The notes beneath the pieces are model-generated. The model did not search any database. It was not told the DNA's origin and saw only the letters and a list, made by a program, of their open reading frames with translations. A stretch of DNA of 64,000 nucleotides from Chamaecyparis obtusa (taxonomy: Eukaryota > Streptophyta > Pinopsida > Cupressales > Cupressaceae), in contig BSBK01002159.1 of assembly GCA_027943335.1 (NCBI GenBank), positions 1,849,501 through 1,913,500 on the forward strand. The letters run 5' to 3'. Below, piece by piece: positions 22,116 through 35,159 of this stretch. A program made the translations under genes and the position numbers. Every line of letters starts with the position of its first letter. Positions within the stretch are counted from its first letter, which is position 1.

Positions 22116-24607
22116 CTTTATGTATGATCACACATGTTGGAAATAAAGATAGAGAGAGTAATTATCAATTGAAGGGTGACAAAGGAATAGTAAGAATAGA
22201 CTATGATAGACAATGAATGATTTGATTGTTTTATCAAATTGATGTGGATCCAAGTGTTGTTTTCATGATATGTTTATCTTGACTAGGATATGTTATTTTT
22301 GTTATGATCGCAAGGTGATTGGAGTACCACAATGTATCATTTTAGTTGAAAAAAGATCATTCTATAAAATGTTTGAGCAGGTGATGTTACATCAGTGAGT
22401 GGTGATGATGTGATTGGTTGCAATGGATGTTTTCATGATCTAGGTGTAAAGCTTATGTGGCATAATAGATTTGTAATTATGATTTGATGTTACACTATTT
22501 GAGGTGATCATATGTAATCAAGTGTTTGAAGCATATTGAAAAAGTCAAAAGGTTTGATTGTTCTTGATTTAAATCAAATGTGCGATAGATCTGGAGGCTG
22601 ACATGGACTTAAACTTGTAATTGAAAATTGGTAACACATTTTAGGGTTCAAGTATTGAGTTGAAATGAACTGTAATGATGAAACTCAAATGTATTAGTTC
22701 ATGTTTAAGGAGGTGGCCGACCTAGTAAGTGGAAACATATATTTATATGTAAATTGGTGAAAATGGAAGTGTAGATCATGGATACGAAGGTGTGGTCAAC
22801 TGGAAAGAAAAGATTATCTGCAAGAAGAAGAAGTATTGAGCTTAATTAGATCTGAACAAGAAAATGAGAAGTGTTATACCCAGATTATTGTACATGTTGA
22901 TTCTTAACAATTTCTATAAGAAAATCCCTTAATTGAGTAGAATTTTACAAGTCTAATTTGTAAATCCTTTAACAGGGTGACTCTTTAACTGGGGTTTGAA
23001 ATTCTTGAATAAGGTTACTCCTAATAGGGTAAAACTCCTAGCAGGGATAGAGGCAAATCCCTTAATTGGGTGACTCCTAAAAGGGCATCATTTCAATCTC
23101 CTAACAGGGATAAACCTTTAATAGTACACATTTTAGAAGAGTGCAAATTATTAGTGGGTGCTAATTCCCACTATGGTTTTTACCCTAAATCAAGGTTTCC
23201 ATGATAAATATACTGGTGTCACTTTATTGCATGTTTGAATGGTCGTATAGTTACTTTATTTATTACATGCATAAATTTTAAGGTTAGTGAATATGGTTGA
23301 TTTTTTTGAAAGAATTGTGAAAATTTTCAAATCTAATAGATTACTAATTCACCCCCACTTCTTAGTAATCTTGGAACTTATAATTTATTAACAATTGGTA
23401 TGAGATCCTAGGTCATCTTTGTGATAAGCTTAATAGCTTGAGGGAAAGATCCAATGATGAAGAAGGAATGTCCTAAGTTTACAAGAGATAATTACACAAT
23501 ATAGAGTGACCAAATGAAGATCTATCTAAAAGGTATGGGGAAACATTTCTAGAATCATGTTGAGACCAAATATTTTTTTCCTACTGGGACTCTTACTGGA
23601 GCTCAATTGAAGAAACAACATGAGAATATGCAAGCACTAGAGGCTATAGTAAGTACTCTATCTGATACTAAATATATTGACATACATGGTTTAGAGACTT
23701 CTCATGAGGTTTGGGAAAAGCTTAAACTAATCTATAATGGAGACAAGCATGTGCAAAAAGCTAGGATAGATAATCTGAAGGGAAAATATGATGACATGAA
23801 AAATGGTTGAAGGAGAAAATATTTGTCAATATGGTCAAAGGATAAAATAATTTGTTTGATCTATCAAAAGTGTCAGTGGTACCATTGAAGAAGAAGATGT
23901 GGTAAGTAAAATTATAGGGACTTTTCTACTTGATTATGCCATTAAGGTTTCTTCTATTCATGAGTTGAGGACAATAGATAATGTCTCTATTGATGGTTTG
24001 ATTGGTAAGCTTACTACTTTTGAGTTAAGAAACTTTGATAACAATGTTCCTAGAGTTGAAGAAACTTTTAAGGCCTCTTTGTCTTTAGCATCAGAGAAAA
24101 AAGGAAAATAGACAATTCATGAATCTTCTTGCTTGTCAAGTTATTCAAGGGAATTTGAATCTATCTTGGATGAAGAGAGGAAGTAAGAGGAAATTGAAGT
24201 ATTACTTGGATGAAGACTACCTAGTGGTACCGATAAGTACAAAGGAAATCTACCTTTGAAGTGTTTCTAATGAAATAAGATGGGACATATTGCTGCTAGG
24301 TGTCCTAATGGTGAACAAAAAGATAAAATTGAAAGATTCAAAGGAAAAAGAAAGAAATAATGTTTTCTTGTAGTAGATGAATGTGTGACTGATGAAGAAT
24401 TAGAAGATAATGAAGAAGAGGAGATAGTATTTGTTGCAGTAAAAGAGGATGTTGTAGAAGGTGAAAATGAGTTAGTCTCTCACATGGATCAAGCCAATGA
24501 GTGGGTCATTGACAGTGGCTTCTCTCATCACATGACCAATGATAAAAGTAAGTTCATCAAGCTTGAATAATTTGATAGAAGTGTGGTCATGTTTGGTAAC
24601 AATACAC
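22116..24607 (+). mobile_element. Ty1/copia element, 5' part, truncated after protease
   Basis: Probable LTR 22116-23391 (TGTTGG..TTAACA) with repeated AATCCCTTAATTGGGTGA-type motifs, a mutated primer site (TTGGTATGAGATCC, from 23393), then gag and protease. Integrase and reverse transcriptase are absent; homology stops at about 24607 where a short degenerate repeat begins. The LTR start is inferred from the TG..CA ends only, as the partner LTR is missing. Confidence 0.7.
23455..24600 (+). pseudogene. copia gag-protease relic
   Basis: Starts MKKECPKFTRDNYTI, with UBN2-type Gag (ALEAIVSTLSDTKYIDIHGL, HEVWEKLKLIYNGDKHVQKA), a damaged CCHC knuckle (KCF-stop-NKMGHIAARCPNG; the second Cys is the damaged position), an acidic spacer (EELEDNEEEEIVF) and the protease site WVIDSGFSHHMTNDKSKF, where the usual DSGCSHHM has Phe for Cys. 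Several stops and frameshifts interrupt it (about 23500, 23808, 24112, 24270). Inactive. Confidence 0.85.
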
Positions 24608-24770
24608 AGTGGCTTCTCTTATCACACTCTGCATGCAAATGCCACACTCCATACAACCACACTCGACATACTGCATGACTGCACTCTGCACACTGCATGA
24701 TTGTACTCCACATGCCACACTTTATATACTGTGTGACTACACTCTACATGACTACACTCTTCCAAGATGC
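24608..24770. repeat. Short degenerate tandem repeat
   Basis: Variants of ACTGCATGACTGCACTC and CACACTCCACATGCCACAC, about 16-20 bp each, for roughly 150 bp at the truncation point of the copia relic. It starts with ACAGTGGCTTCTCTTATCAC, a near copy of the protease-coding sequence 95 bp upstream. Confidence 0.6.
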
Positions 24771-24999
24771 TTGGCATGCTTTGAAAGTCGAGAATCCAAA
24801 AATTGCTACTCTTTGATTCCCTTAAGAACTCAACAACCTTTGACCCCCTTCGAAACTTACCCTTCAGCTCCTGATAATTGAATATTATACTCAATCTATT
24901 CAGAAATGTGAATGACTATTATTATAATCTAAGATAACAAAGTGGATCATAGATCAAAGCATATGAAAACCACATAAAGGAATCGCTATCAATTCGAGA

Positions 25000-25780
25000 C
25001 TTATATTTCCAGATTATATCTCGATGTACAAATTTGTCTTCACAAGAAGACTTCACAAATTTGAAGCACAAAGTGAAATATCTGAGGTGATATTTCCAAC
25101 AACAGATTAGGGTGGCTGCTAACCACCAAAACTATAAATATAGACTAGGGAGGGTCTTCCACCTCTTAAACTGCACACAAGAACTCAATTCCAAATGGAA
25201 TCCCAAATACACAAGAAATTATAACTCCCTCATCCTTACCTATGATGTCAGTTAACTTCTTATAAAGGCCTCCATGAAGTTTTTGAAAAATTACAATGGG
25301 ATAACATAACTTCATTTATTATTTTAATGTTTTGGCCCCTTTCTATTTTATAAGAAAAAAAATTAATTAAAGAAATTCTATATAATATTATTTGAATTTT
25401 GGAACCACCTAATTAATTAATTTAATTAATTCACTCTCCATTAATTTGGGGACATTACAACTAATTTTACAAGTGAATTTTATTAAACTAGAGGAAAAAA
25501 TGAGTACAACAGTTACTATCAAATACATTATGTGTAGGAGATAAATAATAGATAATAAATAGTTAATTAGAAATAATTCACTAATAACTAGTGAACAAAC
25601 TATAAGTTAGATCAATTTTTATCTTATTGTTAAAAAGGGTTTAAAAAAGTATTAATTCAAGAATATCTATTCATATCAAAGGGCTTGCAAGCCTATAAAA
25701 GAGAATAGTACCAAATTTTTTGATAAGGACCAATCCCTAAAGGGTCAAAACTAACTAATCTCTTCCTTGCTAACAATCCT
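25000..25780. other. Non-coding stretch
   Basis: AT-rich, no long frames and no repeat I can name. An AATTAATTAATTTAATTAAT run lies near 25410. Confidence 0.4.
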
Positions 25781-25824
25781 CTTTAAATTTGATTATTCCT
25801 TGAGGAACTCTATCTGCGATTAAC

Positions 25825-27435
25825 ATCATAGGGGCCCTTTGAAGAGGTCAACGCCTAGGGATTGCAGGGAATTACTGCACAATGGTGAGCTCTGGGATAT
25901 ATTTGAAAGAGGTGGATTTATTCCATATTTTCAGGTCATGAGAGGGTACAATGTCACATTAAATTCAAAGTTATACAACTCCTGGTTGAAGGGTAATTTT
26001 ACTATAGGATGTATCAAATTTTAGGTTACTCTGGAGCTTATTGCTGAAGCCACTAGGCTAAAATGTGAAGGGGATAAAGTGGAGAGAAAAAAAATGGTGG
26101 ATTAAAAGTTTTATGTCAAGCTATTCTTTAAAGAGGGGGAAAAACTGATGGTCACAACACATGATAATGGGTATAATCATTCCTCTTTACTGTCCCCATA
26201 TGCCTTGGTTTTCTTCTTTGTGATGAACTATTTCATCTTGGAAGAAAGGTATTATGTCCTCTATGGCTATCAATTTCCTATTTGAATCACTTGCGGAAGT
26301 CACAAATTGACATACCCTACTTCCTATTCATCGAGCCTTGATCTCTAGTATTGCGAATGGATCTTCTCCACCGCTCTATCAAGGTTTAATTTATTCCATT
26401 TACTAGTATGTCTTTGATAAATCCTCATATAGAATCCGCTTGCTTGGTGAATGCTTCTCTCAGAAACTTGCAAGAGTATGGTGAAAATTGAGTTGGTTGA
26501 AACCAAGCTCCTCTTTGAGAAGGCTACACCCAACACTAAAAATAATAATATGAAAAAGAAAAACCTCAAGGTTGTGGAGAAAGAGAAAACTCCTAAAAAG
26601 GAGATCCCTCTAAAGGAATCCCTACTTTAGACTACTCCTTAGAAGAGAAAAAATGTTTATGCCAAACCTTCATCTTTCAAAACTAAAACTAGTAACAACA
26701 ATCCTAAGAAAGACACTCCTTTCATTGATATTGACAGTGAGGAAGAAAATCTAGTTAAAAGGGAAGAAGTTGAGGAACCTAGAAATGTAGGGAGTTCTGG
26801 GGAAAGAAGATCTGCTTAGATTCATAACAGAGCTAAGAAAGGGAAACAAGTTGAGGAGGAAATGGTTCCAAAAATGGATGAGGATTATGAACCTGAGGAG
26901 GAAGAGGACACTATTAAGAATTCAGAGGATGAGGACTATGTGACTGAAGCTCAGGATCTTGAGGAAATTTACAAAGATAACTCTATGAAAATTAGTGTGA
27001 ACTTGAATGACCTGGATGAAACTATTAATATGGCTTTGAATTCTCCTCCAACAACTAGAAATGAACCTAGTGATAGTGTTCTCCCTTCCCCTTTTCATGA
27101 GGTAAAAAGTCACCCTTCTAACCTCCATGCTCAAATTTTGGAAATGCAAAAAAAAATAAAAAATCTTGGAGGGTGTTCTCATGATATCTTATAACTTCAA
27201 AAAGGATTGTAAAAATTATATTCATTCTATCTGTAAGGTGATGGACAAGATCATGAAAAAATCCTTGTTTGGTGTCATCATAGGAAGGACTAGAAGAATG
27301 AAGATTTTTATGAAGAATCGACTAGAGATGAGGAGAATAGCGAGGAGGACAGTAAAGACTGACAGTCTTCTCTCAAAAGTCTTTCCAATGACTAGGATAA
27401 GATTGCTAGATTTTATGATAATTAGATTTATTTAG
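25825..27435 (+). pseudogene. Decayed plant transposon-like ORF, unidentified
   Basis: Plus-strand frames joined across several stops read as one degenerate protein. The N-terminal block includes LYNSWLKGNFTIGCIKF, TLELIAEATRLKCEGD, a region ending SLLSPYALVFFFVMNYFILE and ERYYVLYGYQFPI. A Lys/Glu-rich linker, an acidic segment (MDEDYEPEEEEDTIKNSEDE) and a C-terminal coiled-coil-like HAQILEMQKKIKNL follow. The layout resembles the anonymous ORFs often annotated as putative plant transposon proteins, but I cannot assign a family. At least six stops or shifts. Confidence 0.4.
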
Positions 27436-29349
27436 ATATTTAGATAGTGACAACCAAGCACATAAGTTCAACAATTGTGTAGAAGGCTTTTCATTTGAAC
27501 TATTTTCTTAGCATTTTGTACGTGTTTTACAAGAGTTCAGAAGACATAGTTGAAAAAAAAAAATTATATTATGTTTTCTCCTAATAACAACAATCTTCAT
27601 TATTCATTTCTTTATTTAACATTTTAGTCATGTTGCTATGTCGATATCTTAGGTTTTTTTTGCCTTGAAGTTCAGTTTCAAACAATGTATCTTGGCATTA
27701 CCTGCGAAGACTAGTTTTTTCCATAGTTTTTGAATTACTTTTTTATGAATCTATTTTCTATAATGAGACATCTTATGATATTAAATTAAAATTTATTTTA
27801 TTGATGCATTGTTGTGAAATCAAGTATCACTATGTGTGAAGTTGTTCTCTTTTAGTGTGCTTTTTTAATTAATTGATTTGGTACAACTTATGTCATTTCC
27901 AAAATTTGGATAAGATCCCATTTAAATTTTAAAAACCACTTTCAAATTTGTTAATTCGTATTAAAGGAGATATTACAATGACATCAGAGCTACAAAGTTG
28001 CTAGCAAAATGGTTTTCTAGATTGGTGTATCCTAGTGATAGAGAAAGAAATTTAAATAGAAACTCAAAAGAAATTTGGAATGGATAATGTTTAGGAAATG
28101 TACAGAAAGAATCTCATTGAAATGCAATAGAATTTAAAAATTCTTGATGATACTTGACGAGTATTGAGATGCTAACTAAAACACTATGACTTTTCATGAA
28201 ATAGAGAGTATTTCAAAAGTTCCTAAAACTTCAAAGAAACCTACTATCGAATCTTTAGAAAAAAAATTCTTCTTTGAAAATGATATTTCCACACCTAATT
28301 CAAGTTCTAATCCTATAGAAGAATATACTTTAATTGAAAGATAAAATCAATATGATGAAACAAAAAAAAGTAAATAAATTAAATTTTAGAAGCTAAAATC
28401 ATACTTGTAATAAAACAATAAAAAAAAAGATAAAATATTAAAATTGTTAAACTTAAAATTTATAATTTATAATAAAATTATAAACAAAATTCAATTTTTA
28501 AAAAAAACTCTAATAAAACAATTGTATTTATCAAAAATTGATTAATTATATATAATAATTTTTTTAAAATTAAATAAGAATATTATTAAATTTTAAAATA
28601 TATGAAATAAATAAATTAAACATATAATTTACTATTTTTTTTTAATCTAAATTAAATATAATAATTATTACGATATATGGAAAAGAATGACCTTAAACCA
28701 ACTATAGAATGCGAAAAATTCTGATTTCTAATAGAAGTAGATAATCAAAGAGTTTGAAGAAATGATAGCGGACGCTTGACAACCATTTCATTAAAAATTT
28801 TAAATAATAATAATACGCTGCCCGGCCCGGATACTCTGCTTTAGCGGAGTGCAGAGAACAAATAAAATTGAAATTAAATAAGCCATTCATTCGACCGCCC
28901 CTTGCATAGGTACGATGTCATAAAAATACGCCTTCACACAGGACGGTCGAATATATTCGTTCGTCTTTCTTGCATGTGGACACCATTTCAGCTCTTAATC
29001 TTCATATAAGAAACACCATTTCGGCGAAATTATCATTGCCATTCCTGGATATATATTTCCGAACTTTATTTGTGTTGTCCACATTTCCATTTAAAATACT
29101 CCACCTACGTCCTATCTTCCGTGCCGATAAATCCACTCCGACGATGGGAACTTCGTCTTCTTATTGTATTTTTATTTTTATTAGCTTGGGAATTATTCGT
29201 GTGGATCCGTATAATACCGTCCAATGAATTCCTATCTTGGGCGAGAACGAATTAATATTAAATTATATAGGTTGTGTATAATCAGAATTAAAGTCTGCTA
29301 TTTACTTCGAAGCGGCTTTTCATCTGTTATGCTGAATTAGAAAGTACTG
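27436..29349. other. Intergenic, AT-rich; upstream region of WAKL copy 2
   Basis: No coding region recognised. About 28370-28670 is nearly pure A and T. An inverted repeat ATTCGACCG/CGGTCGAAT lies at 28889-28897 and 28944-28952, upstream of WAKL copy 2. Confidence 0.5.
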
Positions 29350-31821
29350 ATGCAAAAGCAAATGAATTGCGTAGTTGTTCTTCGTTTTGTAGTTTGTATC
29401 TGTTTGGTGGCTTTACGGCTTCAAAATGTATTCCTGAAAAGTGTGGTTCGATGGATGTGAGTTACCCTTTTTGGATTAACAATTCTGACTGCGGTCACCC
29501 TGATTTTCAGATCAATTGCAGAGAGGATTACTATACTGCAGGAACGCTCTCTCCATACTTTACTGCCTTTCGAGCTAATTCTACAACTTTTTAGTTTGCG
29601 GTTTCTCATGTTTCGAAGATTATGGATATCGATTATGAGGGTCACCTAATAATAGAATCTATTATATATGCTTACTCCTGTCAAGCATCGATGGGTACGA
29701 GAAGCTACTTTGAGCTACGTTCCGGTGGGCCTTTCACTCTTTCCAACTCCAATAGGTTAATGGTTATGGTTAACCAAACATTCGGTACCTACAATTTTGG
29801 GGATTTGGGAGAGGCCAGATGTGTAACAATCGACCTTCAAAGTGATCAACCATACTGTCGCTATGGCTGCTGCGAAATCAACCTTCCAGATAATTTACCA
29901 TTTGTAAATATCACTGGCGGAGGTGTCTTTCATTTGCCCAACGATGATGATAACCATAAGCTGATGTGCGGCGTCGCCTCCGTAATGGATCCGTCCACCT
30001 TCGACAATGAAACAGACCTCTTTTGGCGCGAAAGTCAAGATGAAAAGGGTGGTACAGAAGTCAAGGCGCGCCATTACGGTCTACGCCTTAACTGGGGTAT
30101 CGGGGAACAGGATTGTGCCACGGCTAAAGCAACGCCTGAATATTCTTGTTCCATCCATGCACAATGCCTTGACTCGCCTTCAGGAAAAGGGTACGTTTGC
30201 AAATGTCTACCTGGATATGAAGGAAATGGTTACTCCAGTGGCACTGATTGCACAGGTAAGACCTCGCCAGTTTTTCACTTAGATAACCATGTTTCATGTT
30301 ATTTTAACATTACTCTCTCAAATCACACAATAATGATGAATCTTCAGATATAAACGAATGTACCAGTCATACAAACAATACTATGTGCGTTGGAGCAAAG
30401 GAAGGGGGAATATGCCGTAATTTGGCAGGTTCCTACGAGTGTTCATGTGCAGAAGGATATGTGGGGGATGGCTTTAAAATTGGGAAAGGATGCAAGTTCA
30501 AGAATTCATGTCGCTTTGTCTTTGCTGCAATCATGGTTAACCAAATATTTAATACATTGCGTGTGTTTGTGTTATTCAAATTGCTTGCCTGCAATATACT
30601 CGAAACTAATTTTATTTTTACCCCAACGTCTGACCTGGTAAAATACACAGGATCGCTCTCTTCGTTTGTGGTTGTCTTCTTAGCAGCATCTCTTTTGGTT
30701 TGCTGGTTAAAGAAACGCCACTTGAAAATTGTGGAGGCCAAGTATTATTACCTGTTGCATAGCTTCTACAGTGGGGAGAGAAAGCTTGAGAATATTTTCT
30801 GCTAAAGATTTGGCAAGAGCTTCTAATAATTATTCACAAGAAATGGTGTTGGGAAGCGGTGGCTGTGGAACTGTGTTCAAAGGCGTTCTGTTAGATGGTA
30901 CTGTTGTGGCTATTAAAAAGCCCAAGCAAGCATTAAAGCTGAAGGATGACCATGAGTTTCTAAATGAAGTTACAATCCTCTCCCAACTAAATCACAAAAA
31001 CATAGTGAAATTGTTAGGGTGCTGCATCCAAACTAAATACCCATTGTTAGTATCTGAATTCATTCCGAATGGAACGCTCTTTGAACATTTACACTTCAAA
31101 AAGAAGTCTTTGTCTTGGGCATCACGTCTGCAAATTGCAATCGAGACGGGGGAGGCTTTGGCTTATCTGCATTCTGGAGCATCTCAACCCATTTTCCACC
31201 GAGATGTAAAATCATCCAATATTCTTTTGAATGAGACTCTCTCCCAAAGTTGCAGACTTTGGGATTTCTCGTCTCATCTCAGCTTCCAATAACACACATG
31301 TTACCACCTATAACATGAAGGGCACAAGGGGTTACTTAGATCCCGAGTTCTTCCAAACATTTCAACTCACCGAAAAAAGTGATGTATACAGTTTTGGTGT
31401 AGTCCTAGTTGAGCTTTTAACTGCTCTAAAACCCATCTCTGAAGAAAGGGACAGTGAGGAGATAAGCTTATGTAGTCTTTTTCTGTCAAGACTCAACCGC
31501 AATCGCCTCAAAGAAATCCTAGATAACAAAGTATTTGAGCCAGAAAACCTGCAAGAGATGGAAGATATGGCAAGGATAGCAAGAGAATGCCTTCATTTAG
31601 AAAGGAGGAAGAGACGATCAATGAAAGAGGTGGTGGAGGAGCTTTTTCGGATAAGAGGTGGCACAAGAAAGACAAAATTCAATGACGGTGAGAAATGTGA
31701 GGACGCAATGTTTGAGAATAGAAGCATTTCAAGAGAAGCATCACCAGAATTCAGGAGTTACTTTTTTTCATCTCCAGTTGGCAGTACGACAGTGGTTCCA
31801 ATGTCGATCCTGATTGAATGA
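29350..31821 (+). pseudogene. WAK-like receptor kinase, copy 2, multiple lesions
   Basis: Paralogue of copy 1 with the same layout: exon 1 29350-30255, exon 2 from 30348, exon 3 from 30651. The signal peptide (MQKQMNCVVVLRFVVCICLV) is followed by a one-base loss near 29408 before GFTASKCIPEKCGSMDVSYP. An in-frame TAG (29592-29594) lies in the extracellular domain. The calcium-binding EGF (CVGAKEGGICRNLAGSYEC), TM helix and juxtamembrane remain. A deletion at about 30760 shifts frame before the kinase, and a 2-nt loss near 31237 shifts it again just before DFG. Kinase motifs are otherwise canonical, including the Gly loop GSGGCGTVFKG, VAIKK, HRDVKSSN, DFGISR and YLDPEFF. No full receptor can be made. 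Confidence 0.9.
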
Positions 31822-33200
31822 TTGGAGAAAGGAAAGAATAAGGCTTCATCTTGATGTCAATATTGTCTATTTGTTTAGTATTTTTTAATTAAAATTTTGA
31901 AAAGCTCCTACAATGATTTTTCTAGATTTTCATTTTTCTTTATGAATGTTATTTTTTCATAAATATTTTTAGGAGTGTTATTTTTTTCTTTAAAATGTAA
32001 TAGATTGGTTCTTTAAAATTTATCAATGAATTAATTTTATTTGTTAATCAAGTCAAAAAATTTATATTTTCTACTTAATTTAAATAAGCAAGTTAAGGAA
32101 ACCATGGAATTAAATTTAGTTTATATTTTTCTTTAATAGATAGAAGAAACTTTAGAAAATTATTTTAAATGAGTAAGTTGAAGCTAGCCATGAAACAAAT
32201 TTAGTTTATATAAAGAATATGAAGCCAATATGAAATTAACTTTATTTTAATAGAAGTGCAAGAAAGTTATTACTGGTATTTAGGTGTTTTTCATATTTTT
32301 AGATGCTACATTAATGTGAGACCTTATGAGGAGTCCATTTCCAATGTTAAGGGAATGTAGTAGACTCACTCTTCTTTACTAGTGATCGACAACACAAAGG
32401 CTTATTATTTTGTACACTGATTTACACAAAAAGTTGTATACATTTGTTAAAAATTTATATGATTTTGTCTAATTATTCAGAAATAACATTATCATTTTGA
32501 CATTGCTTCAAATTTAGAATTTCTTATATATTTAAACACTAATTTCTTTTTTCATATAATTACAAACGTTTGTGAAAAATAACTTATTTTCTTTGAATTA
32601 GGTTTACTAAATATTATATGTATAACCATCATTATTGTCCTTCATTTCACATTAATTTATCCTTATATAGTAATAAAATATAATCTAAAATTATTTGATT
32701 ATTTTAGATTTAAAAAAGCACAAGAAAAAACCTAATACACTAACCGGTGAGGAAATTTAGAACATAAAAATTATTTAATATGGAGTTGTACATTTAACTG
32801 TAATGCATGAATAATGGGTTTAGATGTGTTGAACACATTGCAAGTCTTATAAATTGAATTATTTATGTATTTATATTTATTAATTGGGTTTTCTCCTATA
32901 GGGAAATGGAACATCAAATATTGAGATGACATTTCTTGCAAGATGTCAACTATCTTCAAATGTGTAAGAAGTTACAAAAGTAATGAATTTCATTATGATG
33001 TCTAACAATATTTATGATATTGTAAGTTGTGGAAGTTACTGAAGATAAATTATAAGATTTATGTGAAAGAATTAGTATAGTGAGTTACAAAGTGAATTTG
33101 GAATCTTAACCAATTTTACAATAGTCTATAATATATGCCATAAAATATATTGAAGTGCTAATAATGCCAAAATGGTGCACCCAATTTGGATGATAAGTTT
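31822..33200. other. Intergenic; 3' flank of WAKL copy 2
   Basis: AT-rich. 32080-32270 shares short blocks with the 3' flanks of copies 1 and 3 (for example TTTAAATAAGCAAGTTAAGG here and TTTAAACAAGCCTAAGATAT at 37099). No gene recognised. Confidence 0.5.
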
Positions 33201-33208
33201 TGAAATAT

Positions 33209-33223
33209 TATTATTATTATTAT

Positions 33224-33271
<48 letters not shown>

Positions 33272-33329
33272 CAGCAGCAGCAGCACCAGTAGTAGTAGTA
33301 GTAGTAGCAGTAGCAGTAGCAGTAGTAGG
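33209..33329. repeat. (TTA)n(GTA)n(GCA)n trinucleotide microsatellite
   Basis: About 120 bp of TTA, then TAG/GTA, GCA and mixed GTAGCA triplets. The poly-Val and poly-Thr frames on both strands are by-products. Confidence 0.97.
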
Positions 33330-33339
33330 AATCTTCAAT

Positions 33340-34950
33340 AATTATGTGAGACCTATCATGAGACTTATGCATTTGAATGTGGCGAGAGAAATTAGATGTC
33401 ATACTTTGGGATTCAGTACATGGCTTCAAATAACACAGTTGTGGTTTTCTATCATTTATGTCGTCATGTATATTAGATTCTTGGGTTGAGATTAATAGTT
33501 AGATATAGACCTTGTATTAAAGGGGTTTATGCTATTGAATTTTCTCTATAGGAGCAAGATAGTTATCTTCATGTTAAGTCTCTAAGGGAGATATTATATT
33601 TTTGTTAGAATAATATTGCTTTGATACTTCATAGGAGAATGCTTTTCCTTAGGAACGTATTTCAACTTAAGCCTAATATTAAGAACACAAAATTATAATT
33701 TTTGGATTATAGAATAGAGAAATTTAACTGCAAGTTTATAATATAGTTCATTTTCTTTTGGATGGATAGAATTAGTTCCCTAATATTTGGGCTCTGAAAC
33801 TCTTTTGAGTAAATTAATTATTAAAAGAAGACCCTGCTAATTTAAAAGTTATGATCTCTACAAGTTGGACCCGTTCTATTAGAATTATAAGAACATCTAT
33901 GTGAAGAACTCATGATATACATTACTTGAAACATCATAAGGCATTTAGAACAACAACTAATGGTTTCAAAATGGAGTGTCTAATTTGGTGAGTGGATTAT
34001 GATAAACTTATGATAGATGTACAAGAATATTTTATTTTTCGCATGTAAACTCATGTTAGGGATTGGATATTCAATCTTTAAATAATAATTTGGATGCTAG
34101 AATTTGGTAAATTTTTCCTCATGGTTTCTTTATTATCATTCAATTATTTGATGTGTTATTTATCCTTTTTATTAGGAGCTTGAGATGTGGGTTTGGATAG
34201 TGAGTTTTGTAGATAATGTAATGCTATTATAATTACTTAAAATATCTTGTCAATAAATATACAACAAAGACATAAACTTTACAAGTTTATTTTATTATTT
34301 AAATATTGTATAATATAATGAGTTTCTTTGAAGTGTGGTATTTATCTCTTAAAATATTTTTCTCCATGTTTTCTACTAAGATAAATTGGGTTTTGGATAG
34401 GGCCCAAACTATTAAATAAGAAGGTTACCCAATAAGTAGCTAATAAAAAAGTAGAACAATAAAGGAGAAAGTCAAGGAAATCTTCATAATGCTAGGAAAT
34501 CAGTATCAAGAAAAACCTAAAAACTATAAAAGCTACAATCAAACAAAGAATAACCAATATAGAGAAAGAAGAATCTAGAACCACCCAAAAATATAGTGAG
34601 ATCTAAGATTGAAACTAATTTAGATAACTTCACACCCAAAGATAACAATTGATAAGGAGATACCTTCTTATGTAGATGGTTCTTCCTACATTGTGCTATA
34701 GTACACAAATAACCATGATCTAGTACTCAAACCATAGGAGTGGGTTCAATGAGGAACCATCATATTGAACTAAAGAGACTCCAATTAAATGAGATATGAG
34801 AAAGGAAAGAGAGACCTTTTTTTTTTACATTGAGTATCTGGAATGAAAAAATGAAAGAGGAGAGTCACTAAGTCCAAGAGGAGTCTCCAAAATAACAGAA
34901 GAAGATGCAATCTCCTAGACTTTAGAACTAATCAAATCTTAAGGAGAAGG
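33340..34950. other. Intergenic, nothing recognised
   Basis: AT-rich sequence without long frames. The last part (34500-34950) may belong to the LINE relic that follows, but no domain is readable. Confidence 0.4.
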
Positions 34951-35159
34951 AAGCACTATATCAACAAAAAAACCATTTTAACCATCAATAAAATCATTAA
35001 GAAATACTATGATATGGTTAGTGAGCATTCTTCAACCAAGTTGAGGAAGCTATTTAATGAGTTCAATAGAAGCACGAAAAGGGAAAATACCGAGTGGCTA
35101 AATAACATATACAATAAAAAGGGACACCCTCGTAATCAATCATTTTTAAAAAAAGGCAC

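Noticed and set aside
33126..33489. Poly-Val and poly-Thr frames
   Set aside because: They translate a trinucleotide microsatellite.
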